Program-made: the position numbers and the translations under genes
Virus record (IMG/VR): IMGVR_UViG_3300032117_000831
Span: 1-26,722 of that record
Source of the DNA: a virus
Strand: one strand, 5' to 3'
Length of the DNA: 26,722 nt
Notes under the pieces: model-generated
What the model was told of the DNA's origin: nothing
The model's input: only the letters and a program-made list of their open reading frames with translations
Database searches by the model: none
Part shown: in pieces, positions 14,886-21,684 of the stretch
Layout: each line of letters opens with the position of its first letter
How positions within the stretch are numbered: the stretch's first letter is position 1

Positions 14886-15973
14886 TATTTAATATTAGCT
14901 AATAGGTTAGTTGCTGAAAAGAAATGGTCGTGTAGACTATCTGCTTGCTGTTGTATCTTAGGTAAGTTCTGTTCATAGTTTTCCATATGAGCAACGATCA
15001 ATGCCATCAAACCATCTTTATGTTTGATATAACTGTCCCATGATTCAGTCCATTCACTAGGATATTTAAATACATCATCATACATTTCACTATAGCTCAG
15101 TCTATCTGGAACTAACGGAACTGCACCAACTAACGCACCTTCATAACAGCTGATACCCAGTGTTTCTTGTAGATTAGCACTAAACACTATTTTAGCTGAT
15201 GCTAACAGCATGTGATATTGTATCTTGTTTAATGGCGTATCCTGGCAGACAATAAATTCATATTGATACATAGTCTCTTTAAGATCACGGAATATTTCCA
15301 CTTGCTTCTCTGGTGCTAGTCTATGTGGGAATATGATCAAATCACGTTTGGGGATAGCTTTAAACGGTTCAAACATCTCTGGCATATATTCCATGGGCCA
15401 TCCTGTTCGTACGATCTTTTTCTTTTCTAATAGATTGTTTTTCCACAGTGTGTTAGGTGATCCTTTATTAACGTAACTGAATGTTTCAGCAAATAAGTCT
15501 ATATGGAAGTCTGTGGCGAAATAGTTGTGATCGATAGCTTGATAAAAACTAGCTTCAGCATGACGTACCCAAGGTGCATCACCAATCAATCTACCTAAGA
15601 AGTCCTGTGGATCATAACTACCAGCGTGCCAAAGTGCGTGTATTGTTACCTTTATTCCCAACAGCTCGGACATGTATTTAAGATTAATAATGCCAGGATG
15701 CCAAGCATCAGTAAACAAGAAATGATCACCCTGCTTAACGTTGCCACTGGTAAAGAGACGCCCCATCTCTTCAACTTGGCGGGCTTTATAAATGTTAGTG
15801 CCACCAAAATTAAGAAAAGCGCCGGGAGTAGTAGCGGCAGGTATGTCTGTAGGTCCTTCAATAACATATACATCGTGTCCTTGTGAAGATAAAAGTTCAG
15901 GTACATGGGTTTTCCATTGACCTGTGTATCTAGTTTCAACAGCTTCTAGATCAACTAGAAATACAGTCATCAT
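14885..15973 (-). CDS. GT-B glycosyltransferase (GT4-like)
   Basis: 362 residues. The C-terminal half has FPHRLAPEKQVEIF (the Rossmann donor-domain entry) and an EX7E motif (ETLGISCYE) followed by GALVGAVPLVPDRLSY, as in GT4-family retaining transferases. The N-terminal half contains FTDAWHPG and HALWHAGSYD, matching the acceptor domain. It would transfer a sugar from a nucleotide donor to an unknown acceptor: a protein, a glycan or DNA. The start is ATGATG at 15973 with AGAGG upstream. It overlaps the small conserved protein by four bases and the epimerase by one, so the three are co-expressed. Confidence 0.85.
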   Translation of the reverse strand: MMTVFLVDLEAVETRYTGQWKTHVPELLSSQGHDVYVIEGPTDIPAATTPGAFLNFGGTNIYKARQVEEMGRLFTSGNVKQGDHFLFTDAWHPGIINLKYMSELLGIKVTIHALWHAGSYDPQDFLGRLIGDAPWVRHAEASFYQAIDHNYFATDFHIDLFAETFSYVNKGSPNTLWKNNLLEKKKIVRTGWPMEYMPEMFEPFKAIPKRDLIIFPHRLAPEKQVEIFRDLKETMYQYEFIVCQDTPLNKIQYHMLLASAKIVFSANLQETLGISCYEGALVGAVPLVPDRLSYSEMYDDVFKYPSEWTESWDSYIKHKDGLMALIVAHMENYEQNLPKIQQQADSLHDHFFSATNLLANIK

Positions 15974-16206
15974 TGACCTCTGTTGTAATTGTTGTTACGA
16001 ACAGTCCCATTACGAGCCTGCCATTGTTGTCTTTTCTTACGACGCTCTTGCCATTCTTTATACTCTGGACTACGGTATAGATCAGCAGGATCATACTTGA
16101 TCATACGGAAACGGCAATAGTTACACCATGCGTCTAAGTCGTTGAATATTTGTCTTACTTCTGGGATCATCCTTAGATATTTATTGAGCCATGCTGATTG
16201 TGCCAC
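15970..16206 (-). CDS. Small conserved phage protein, basic C-terminus
   Basis: 78 residues from a GTG start at 16206, placed by a strong AAGGAG site seven bases upstream. The first 45 residues are helical with AWLNKYLRMIPEVRQIFNDL and a CRFRMIKYDPADLYRSPEY motif; the rest is highly basic and Gln/Asn/Arg rich. From memory this resembles a small protein conserved in T4-like cyanophages. Function unknown; nucleic-acid contact by the basic tail is a guess. First gene of the glycosyltransferase unit. Confidence 0.75.
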   Translation of the reverse strand: MAQSAWLNKYLRMIPEVRQIFNDLDAWCNYCRFRMIKYDPADLYRSPEYKEWQERRKKRQQWQARNGTVRNNNYNRGQ

Positions 16207-16235
16207 AGTATTTCTCCTTGTGATTGTGGTTACAG

Positions 16236-16910
16236 TTAACTAATTTTAACACGATTGATCCAAGAGGTCAAATCTTTTTCTATCGCTTTGGCAAACAAAC
16301 TGTTACCATTTTGATTTGGATGTACCCATTTGAATACATTTTTTGATTCCATTTCACGCCAAGATTTGAAAGTTGATATAATCATATTTACTAGTTTTTT
16401 ACTTGGTTTAATATTTCTATATTCTTCTAAGAATATTCTATGTGCTACATCGGCACCCCAGGCATATTCTATATTGGTTCCTGTAGACATAGCTAAAAAT
16501 CTCTGCCAGCTTGGATGTATGATTGATATGTTAGCATGATTACAGTAGCCAACATCACTATGTGCACCTATCAGTGCTATAGGGCAGTTTAAATCAGCTA
16601 TGGCCTGTAATATCTGTTGATGTTTAATTTCTCTTAGTTTATCGCAATCCTCTGACGTGATAAATTGATCTTGTTCTTGTTTAGTAAAATCAATCACAGG
16701 TTCAGCGTAGACCCATATGATACCTAAATAATCACCGGTGTAGCCTTTGACTTTTTCTAACATTTCCATGTTGCCTGCACCAACACGTGATAGATCAACG
16801 ATATCTAAATCAAGTTCACGTGCTAGATTGGTGTAGTCAAGTTCAGAACCTTCGTTGGTATCATAGCTTCTATGTGCCCAACTGGGGCCTACATAGAGTA
16901 TGTTAGACAT
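16236..16910 (-). CDS. SGNH/GDSL hydrolase-like protein (copy 4)
   Basis: 224 residues. The N-terminus YVGPSWAHRSYD gives Ser10 in a GPSW elbow, an unusual variant. LSRVGAGNMEML (about 40-51) is the Gly/Asn block, LGIIWVYAEP and CPIALIGAHSD are core strands, and WVHPNQNGNSLFAKAIEKDL at the C-terminus has the His block. It follows the QueD-fold gene with eight overlapping bases and has no clear ribosome-binding site, so translation is probably coupled. The final codons hold a promoter for the next unit. Substrate unknown; the Pro before the serine may reduce hydrolytic activity, but this is inference. Confidence 0.62.
   Translation of the reverse strand: MSNILYVGPSWAHRSYDTNEGSELDYTNLARELDLDIVDLSRVGAGNMEMLEKVKGYTGDYLGIIWVYAEPVIDFTKQEQDQFITSEDCDKLREIKHQQILQAIADLNCPIALIGAHSDVGYCNHANISIIHPSWQRFLAMSTGTNIEYAWGADVAHRIFLEEYRNIKPSKKLVNMIISTFKSWREMESKNVFKWVHPNQNGNSLFAKAIEKDLTSWINRVKIS
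16243..16271 (-). promoter_or_regulatory. Sigma70-type promoter upstream of glycan-type cluster
   Basis: TTGACC (16271-16266) and TAAAAT (16248-16243) on the minus strand are separated by 17 bases, lying in the last codons of the SGNH gene. The expected start near 16236 gives a leader of about 30 bases with AAGGAG before the GTG at 16206. Confidence 0.65.
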
Positions 16911-17352
16911 TTACTGATTGGTAAGGGCGAGTATGATTGTATTCAACATAACAACCATTTTCACCATCTTCACTGACTTCAATGTGAACGTCACGATTGG
17001 GATACTTTTCAGCTATTTTAAGATACAGTTCATCTGCGATCATTTCACAGCTACGATAATTTAAATCTAAAATGTTCCTATCCGATACATACAAGGACTC
17101 AAGCCAGCGTTTGAATTGGATGAACTCGAGCTCTCTGTCGTCGTGGAACACATCGATGCACACCCTGAAATGGAAAATGTGACGATGAGGACTAGCCAAA
17201 AACGAAACATCATATTCGTCTCCTGTTTTTAGTTTAGGGTCAGTTGCGGCTGCCGGAAAGCAATGAATGCCTTCTTTCTGAAAGGTGACCCATACTTTCT
17301 TTTGTGCGGCCTTAATAATTCTATCTATCTTTTCGCGTTCTTCTAATATCAT
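16903..17352 (-). CDS. QueD/PTPS-fold protein with altered active site
   Basis: 149 residues that can be aligned by eye to QueD. GIHCFPAA (28-35) matches the first zinc His region (H30); PHRHIFHF (55-62) matches the LHGH zinc motif with H56 and H58. The C-terminal SCEMIADELYLKIAEKY and EVSEDGENGCYVEY (125-138, E128) match the PTSE helix and the Glu that holds the pterin. However, the catalytic Cys normally four residues before the first His of HGH is missing. The Asp-His partner is not obvious either. It may bind a pterin without normal QueD chemistry. A probable canonical QueD starts at the left edge, so this one may do something else. GAGGAATTATC precedes the ATG. Confidence 0.6.
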   Translation of the reverse strand: MILEEREKIDRIIKAAQKKVWVTFQKEGIHCFPAAATDPKLKTGDEYDVSFLASPHRHIFHFRVCIDVFHDDRELEFIQFKRWLESLYVSDRNILDLNYRSCEMIADELYLKIAEKYPNRDVHIEVSEDGENGCYVEYNHTRPYQSVNV

Positions 17353-18071
17353 GATAATTCCTCTAATCTTTTTTGTAGATAGTTTGCGATAATAATTCCA
17401 TCTGTATCAGGATCATAATGGAATCTAGCAGTCGATAACTGTCTATTCCATAAACTAAAATCCTCAACTGTTACTTTATTTTTTTCTGGTATCCAATATG
17501 AATCTGCTATGTATTCACCATTGAATAGTGCTTCTATACAGATTAAAAATGGTATAGTTGCTGCAGTCAATCTCCTGCAGGCATCGCTGATTATCCAAGT
17601 GTCAATCTGTTGTTTCACACCAGCATCATATAAATTAACTGTATAGGCTTTTAACGCAGCCTTTTGATCACTAGTTAAATTATAAAACTCTGCGTTGCCA
17701 GAGTCAATGGTTAGATTGCTCATACTTTCACTGATGATCGTTGGATCAACCAAAAAAGCATGTTGGCTACTTAGATCAGGGTGAGGCGCATACTGTATGT
17801 TTGATAGGCCTTTGAGCTTGTCATATCCTTGTATCTGCATGGGTATTTCGATCCTATCTGGTGTGGTAGTACCAACGATCACATAATCAACTTTCAATTC
17901 AATGGCTTTATCAATTTGTAATGCTATGGCAAAATTACTACAGCCACCCCTGGCCAATGACAATAGATTGAATCCATTTTGATCAGCAAGGATCTCACCA
18001 AAACTTTTACCTGGGTATTTGATATCAGATGCGAACCAACTATCACCACAAACTGCTAGGGTTTTATTCAC
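17349..18071 (-). CDS. SGNH/GDSL hydrolase-like protein (copy 5)
   Basis: 240 residues. The N-terminal block LAVCGDSWFASD has Ser11 in a canonical GDS elbow. LARGGCSNFAIALQ (about 39-52) is the Gly/Asn block, DYVIVGTTTPDR a core strand, and RFHYDPDTDGIIIANYL the C-terminal His block. The arrangement resembles phage SGNH proteins more than secreted lipases, and there is no signal peptide. The GTG start overlaps the upstream TGA (GTGA), and its own stop overlaps the QueD-fold gene. A possible internal promoter lies about 115 bases upstream. Substrate unknown. Confidence 0.7.
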   Translation of the reverse strand: MNKTLAVCGDSWFASDIKYPGKSFGEILADQNGFNLLSLARGGCSNFAIALQIDKAIELKVDYVIVGTTTPDRIEIPMQIQGYDKLKGLSNIQYAPHPDLSSQHAFLVDPTIISESMSNLTIDSGNAEFYNLTSDQKAALKAYTVNLYDAGVKQQIDTWIISDACRRLTAATIPFLICIEALFNGEYIADSYWIPEKNKVTVEDFSLWNRQLSTARFHYDPDTDGIIIANYLQKRLEELS

Positions 18072-18592
18072 TTGATAATTTCATCTTTACCATATTGATC
18101 CCAATCAGTAAAGCTCTCGGTTGTTGTTAAATCACGTAGGCGATGACACCAAACACCTGGATTTGATGCATCAAAATCTTTATCGTCTAGCTTAATTGTA
18201 GCATTATATCCAAGTTGTGTCAAGTATGGAATTTTTACCGAAATCTGTGGAATGAAACGTCGATGCTCAATCATCGGGCCTTCTAATACATTTTCTACGC
18301 AGGCTACATCAAAATCCAAGGTGCACCAAAAGTCTGCAGCCAAACACTGCATGATCATTTCTTCCCACGGACGCCAAGGTATATTGCCCATAGGTAATTT
18401 TGGAAAACTCTGATTAGCACCAAAGTAGATGTGTGTGCAGTTGTAGATGCCAGCTTGTTCGATCAGTTTTTCAAAGGGTTGGACACCCACTACAAATAAG
18501 GTTTTCATACCATATGCAGGAGTCCGCTCGATCTCTACACCCGTGAACATGGTCACTTGTTCTTCTACACCTGTAGCATAATCACGCTTCAC
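18068..18592 (-). CDS. Conserved phage protein, function unknown
   Basis: 174 residues from GTG 18592. A perfect AAGGAG seven bases upstream fixes this start. A longer frame opens at GTG 18634 but has no such site and would overlap the upstream gene more. The sequence has TMFTGVEIERTPAYGMKTLFVVGV, CTHIYFGANQS, DFWCTLDFDV and NPGVWCHRLRDL, rich in Trp and Cys and without membrane segments. From memory it resembles a conserved protein of T4-like cyanophages, but I know no function. It lies between the DUF465-like helical protein and an SGNH gene, within the unit that encodes the DpdA-like enzyme, so a link to DNA modification is conceivable but unproven. Confidence 0.75.
   Translation of the reverse strand: MKRDYATGVEEQVTMFTGVEIERTPAYGMKTLFVVGVQPFEKLIEQAGIYNCTHIYFGANQSFPKLPMGNIPWRPWEEMIMQCLAADFWCTLDFDVACVENVLEGPMIEHRRFIPQISVKIPYLTQLGYNATIKLDDKDFDASNPGVWCHRLRDLTTTESFTDWDQYGKDEIIK
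18195..18223 (-). promoter_or_regulatory. Possible internal sigma70-type promoter
   Basis: TTGACA (18223-18218) and TACAAT (18200-18195) on the minus strand are separated by 17 bases, inside the coding sequence of the conserved hypothetical gene. It would serve the SGNH gene at 18071 and the QueD-fold gene, with a leader of about 115 bases. One mismatch to consensus, but its position inside a gene makes chance more likely. Confidence 0.4.
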
Positions 18593-18821
18593 CTGTGATC
18601 TCCTTGAGCTTTTCTTTATATATTTCAATTTCACGCTTGATGATCAGTTTTTGTTGTTTCATTTTACCAAGTTCAGCATCATCTAAGAAATAGCTATGCC
18701 CACGCTTGACGTCTTCTTTGAGACGTTTGTGTTGTTCTGTAAGATATCCAATATGACTACGGATAGTGTCTGGATCATCGTTACGAAGATTATGATAATA
18801 TATTTGTTTGGCCATGCTCAT
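18582..18821 (-). CDS. Small helical hairpin protein, DUF465-like
   Basis: 79 residues. The C-terminal about 55 residues form a charged helical hairpin (EQHKRLKEDVKRGHSYF, then DAELGKMKQQKLIIKREIEIYKEKL) like the YdcH/DUF465 pattern, in which two helices are joined around an acidic LxDxELxxLK-type turn. The role of that family is not well defined. AGGAGA lies six bases before the ATG. It overlaps the next gene's start by 11 bases. The second Met (residue 3) is an alternative start. No catalytic residues are seen. Confidence 0.7.
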   Translation of the reverse strand: MSMAKQIYYHNLRNDDPDTIRSHIGYLTEQHKRLKEDVKRGHSYFLDDAELGKMKQQKLIIKREIEIYKEKLKEITGEA

Positions 18822-18822
18822 G

Positions 18823-19590
18823 TTAGTCTCCTAATATAGTATACACCATTAATGATCTTTTAGTTCTAATACCTTTGCCTAGGAAGTTATCTGCACAATG
18901 CAATTGAGTGTTATCCCAATAGAATAAACTCTTTGGCTTCCATTGGTGCCTTTGCTCAAGTGTAACACCTTCAAACCAATCATAAGGCATGTGATTTAGG
19001 TTAGCATCATACTCTTCTTTAGGTATATGATATCCAGGTACGAAGTCTTCAACTTGGCTCATATCATATGGACGACTCCAAGTGGACATATCATTACGAT
19101 CACCTACTGGGCGTTGACGTTCTTCTTCCGTCCAGCTACTTAGGAAATTACGTTGTTTGAAACTATAGGTAAATGTTTCTGGCCAATGATCAATATCGAC
19201 TGGTCCTGACATGGGTTCTACATCCATGGGAATCAGTATGACTTTATAAGGAATCTTATCTGAATACCAACGTATATCAGCATGTAGTTTCCAAGGTTCG
19301 ATAGCTTCTTGGAATGCCAAGAAGTCTGGCTTCCACCGTGGTAAAATCTCAGTGATCTTATCTTTTAAGAATGTCAATAATGGGCCTGGTCCTGATTCAA
19401 AATTAAATCCCCAATACTTGGCAACACGACCTTGTTCTGGCCATTTCTTAGTATTCATTACCAGTTTTCTACAAAAGGCGAATTCTTCATCAGTCAAGAA
19501 ATTTTCATAACAGGTACTGGTACTAGTGCTTTCTCTTAGTTTCTTTTCCTGTTCTGGCGTAAATGATTGGAATGGAGTGTAAACGTACAT
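18823..19590 (-). CDS. 2-oxoglutarate/Fe(II) oxygenase-like protein (2)
   Basis: 255 residues. The jelly-roll iron triad is H103-x-D105 (WKLHADIRWYS) and H231 (DNTQLHCADN), with R245 (RTKRSLMVYT) as the probable 2-oxoglutarate anchor. The first about 90 residues are helical, and a large insertion (about 140-210) is rich in Trp, Tyr and Pro. It should hydroxylate or oxidise an unknown substrate in the cytosol. Its ATG overlaps the TAA of the DpdA-like gene (TAATG), the closest possible coupling, with GAGGA about ten bases upstream. That linkage suggests action on the same DNA base or on the modified base, but protein or sugar substrates are equally possible. Confidence 0.72.
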   Translation of the reverse strand: MYVYTPFQSFTPEQEKKLRESTSTSTCYENFLTDEEFAFCRKLVMNTKKWPEQGRVAKYWGFNFESGPGPLLTFLKDKITEILPRWKPDFLAFQEAIEPWKLHADIRWYSDKIPYKVILIPMDVEPMSGPVDIDHWPETFTYSFKQRNFLSSWTEEERQRPVGDRNDMSTWSRPYDMSQVEDFVPGYHIPKEEYDANLNHMPYDWFEGVTLEQRHQWKPKSLFYWDNTQLHCADNFLGKGIRTKRSLMVYTILGD

Positions 19591-21119
19591 TATAGTGATT
19601 CCTCAAGTTGATTCAAGTTAGTTTCATCTAACCCACTGTCATCGACTGGGTGTTCTTCCTCTTCACTTTCAAATAAGTTGTTAAACATAGTTGACGCATT
19701 AACAGTTTTCTTACCAGTAGCACCACGTGTACCAATGATTGACATCCAGAATTTACTATGGTCTTCAATTATATTTAACGCAGTTTGTTTGTCACTGGTA
19801 GCGAATATACTATCAACTACATCTTTAAAATAAACACGATTAAATGTTTCTTGTACTAACATCTTTGGAGTTAGTCCTAGGTCATATTGGCGATTGGCTT
19901 CTTGTACTGCGGTAATATGACTCCAAACATTATGCCCCATTTGGATAGCATAACTGAAACTATCCCAAGACGTCTTACCTTCTTTACCTATCTTATTTAG
20001 GTCGCCAGGAGCATAGATACAAATATCTTTGATTAAACTTCTAGCACTAACAGGACTGTCTGTAAAGTTAGCGAATAGATTATCTTGTAGGACTGCATCA
20101 CGGAAACGACGTGAGTCTGTAGAATATTTCTTATCATCGACGCTAGGTACCATACGATATACCCATTTTTCTCTGTCAGCGATTTCTGTTTGGATATAGA
20201 TCTGTCCGTTGGCACTGGCTAAGAACGGACTAGCACAGTCAAAGCTGATAGTAAAGTTTTCATTGTGATATTTACGCACAGCACGTTGGATGTCTGTTAA
20301 CAAACAAGCCCACTCTAGTTTACTTGTGCCCAAAAAATGCATCCAATCATGTAAGCCTTTTTCTAAAAGACCATCATGACGTAATTCAACTAGGCGACGT
20401 AAGACCAAATGTACGTCACACATGTTCTGACCACCCATAGCCCAACCTTCAAATGGTTGCGCATACTGCTTGGGATCACAGTACTTCTTCATACGCTCGT
20501 ACCAGTCATCTGCATCTGCGTGATTCTCACCTTGTAGCACGTTTAAGAACTTACAAGCACCTGTACGATTCTTCATGAAGTAATCATTATTAATGTAAGT
20601 TCCTTGTACCGCTTCGATATAACTGTTGATGCCTGTCGCAGCACGACCTGCTGGACTACGAGCTACCCAAGCTGGAATATCTAAGATCATACCTCGATCC
20701 ATGTAAGCATCCATCCACGACAACACTAGCTCACGTTTCTTCTGTGCTTTAGGACAGTTAGGATTCTTCCAATCACCTTCCCATACACCTTTACCAATTT
20801 GGAAACCACCTGAGTCACCAAGTATAAAGCTACGACTACGATCTCTATTCCTGACCATATCTTCTTTGGGACTGTGTTTGTTTACATCAAGTTCTGCGTG
20901 ACCTGCTGAATACAGTGCCCATTGATAAGGAAAATATGCCGCATCTGGATTGAGCCAATTGAGTCCTTCGATACCTGTTTCAAAGTCTGAGGGAATACGT
21001 GCTGGATCTACATACTGATCAAAGCGTTGTTTGCCTACATAAGTAGCATAAAATCCACTCAATGCAGGCAAGAATACTGCATAGTCTAGTTGTTTTGCTG
21101 TTAGATTATCACGTTCCAT
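19590..21119 (-). CDS. dpdA: DpdA/TGT-like DNA deazaguanine transglycosylase
   Basis: 509 residues. TGT-fold active-site motifs appear in order: GDSGGFQ (101-107, D102), ILDIPAW (D147), LNVLQGE (193-198), GWAMGGQ (225-231) and the nucleophile region ISFDCASPF (291-299, D294). The C-terminal CxCxxC-His zinc site of tRNA-guanine transglycosylases is absent, as in phage DpdA enzymes that act on DNA. The expected reaction swaps guanine in DNA for a 7-deazaguanine base, protecting it from restriction. After about residue 470 comes a polar, acidic, probably disordered tail containing TMFNNLFE (477-484), similar to the polymerase's own C-terminal TTFDNLFTFE. This may bind the sliding clamp. It overlaps the sulfotransferase by 11 bases. 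A tRNA role cannot be fully excluded. Confidence 0.85.
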   Translation of the reverse strand: MERDNLTAKQLDYAVFLPALSGFYATYVGKQRFDQYVDPARIPSDFETGIEGLNWLNPDAAYFPYQWALYSAGHAELDVNKHSPKEDMVRNRDRSRSFILGDSGGFQIGKGVWEGDWKNPNCPKAQKKRELVLSWMDAYMDRGMILDIPAWVARSPAGRAATGINSYIEAVQGTYINNDYFMKNRTGACKFLNVLQGENHADADDWYERMKKYCDPKQYAQPFEGWAMGGQNMCDVHLVLRRLVELRHDGLLEKGLHDWMHFLGTSKLEWACLLTDIQRAVRKYHNENFTISFDCASPFLASANGQIYIQTEIADREKWVYRMVPSVDDKKYSTDSRRFRDAVLQDNLFANFTDSPVSARSLIKDICIYAPGDLNKIGKEGKTSWDSFSYAIQMGHNVWSHITAVQEANRQYDLGLTPKMLVQETFNRVYFKDVVDSIFATSDKQTALNIIEDHSKFWMSIIGTRGATGKKTVNASTMFNNLFESEEEEHPVDDSGLDETNLNQLEESL

Positions 21120-21684
21120 AAAATTTTACTCGGTTAATTAATTCATAGTCTTTCGCATAGTGTTCAGTTAATTTTAACACTAAATCCTGGTCAAAGTCAA
21201 GGATATTGGCATATTGTTTTTGTGCTTGATGATCACCAGTATTGATATTTGGTATTTGGTCGATGTCAGTGACATAATAACCATTTACTGCCATCCAAGA
21301 CTTGATATTGGTTCTTAGATTATCATCAACACGTATAAAATCACACTGTTCTAAATCTATACCTTTTAAGAAATAAGTTTGTAATTCAGTGTGATCGTCA
21401 AAAGTCCAACGATCAGTCAGTTGTTCTATAGTCAAATGTTGGTTGATAGGATTACTCATAAATTGAGTGATACCGCTGATCCAGCGTTCTAAAGGATCAC
21501 GTAGTGTAACAAGATATCTGTCAGCTTGGACGAGACTACTGCTATGCGTGAATTTTCCAGTGCTGAGCAGACAACCTTTCACAAAACTGCTGGCATTTTT
21601 TGGAATGTGAACAAAAGCGATATTTTTGTTGTTGTCAATCCAACATTCACCTAGAGCATGCCCTAGGTGTGCCCATTTATCCAT
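21109..21684 (-). CDS. Sulfotransferase-like protein
   Basis: 191 residues. The 5'-phosphosulfate-binding loop is FVHIPKNASSFVKG (24-37), and the 3'-phosphate-binding strand is YLVTLRDPLERWISG (57-71, with R62 and S70). Both match the HIPK-type sulfotransferase 2 group. The short length is near the lower end for the family. It would transfer a sulfuryl group from PAPS to a hydroxyl or amine acceptor, perhaps a sugar. Its gene starts on the clamp gene's stop (TAATG) and overlaps the DpdA-like gene by 11 bases, so it is sandwiched in a DNA-replication/modification unit. Whether the acceptor is DNA, a glycan or a small molecule cannot be read from sequence. Confidence 0.75.
   Translation of the reverse strand: MDKWAHLGHALGECWIDNNKNIAFVHIPKNASSFVKGCLLSTGKFTHSSSLVQADRYLVTLRDPLERWISGITQFMSNPINQHLTIEQLTDRWTFDDHTELQTYFLKGIDLEQCDFIRVDDNLRTNIKSWMAVNGYYVTDIDQIPNINTGDHQAQKQYANILDFDQDLVLKLTEHYAKDYELINRVKFYGT

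Noticed and set aside
16207-16235. Search of the short intergenic gaps for tRNAs, small RNAs or terminators
   Set aside because: Gaps are at most 67 bases (10349-10415, 22413-22476 and 26055-26120 are the longest) and are accounted for by promoter elements and leaders; no cloverleaf or strong GC hairpin with a T-tract was seen.
17542-17570. TTGACT-N17-TTTAAT promoter-like sequence in an SGNH gene
   Set aside because: Two mismatches, inside a coding region, no nearby gene start; frequent by chance in AT-rich DNA.
18593-18634. Longer start (GTG 18634) for the conserved hypothetical protein
   Set aside because: AAGGAG sits seven bases before GTG 18592, whereas the upstream GTG has no such site.
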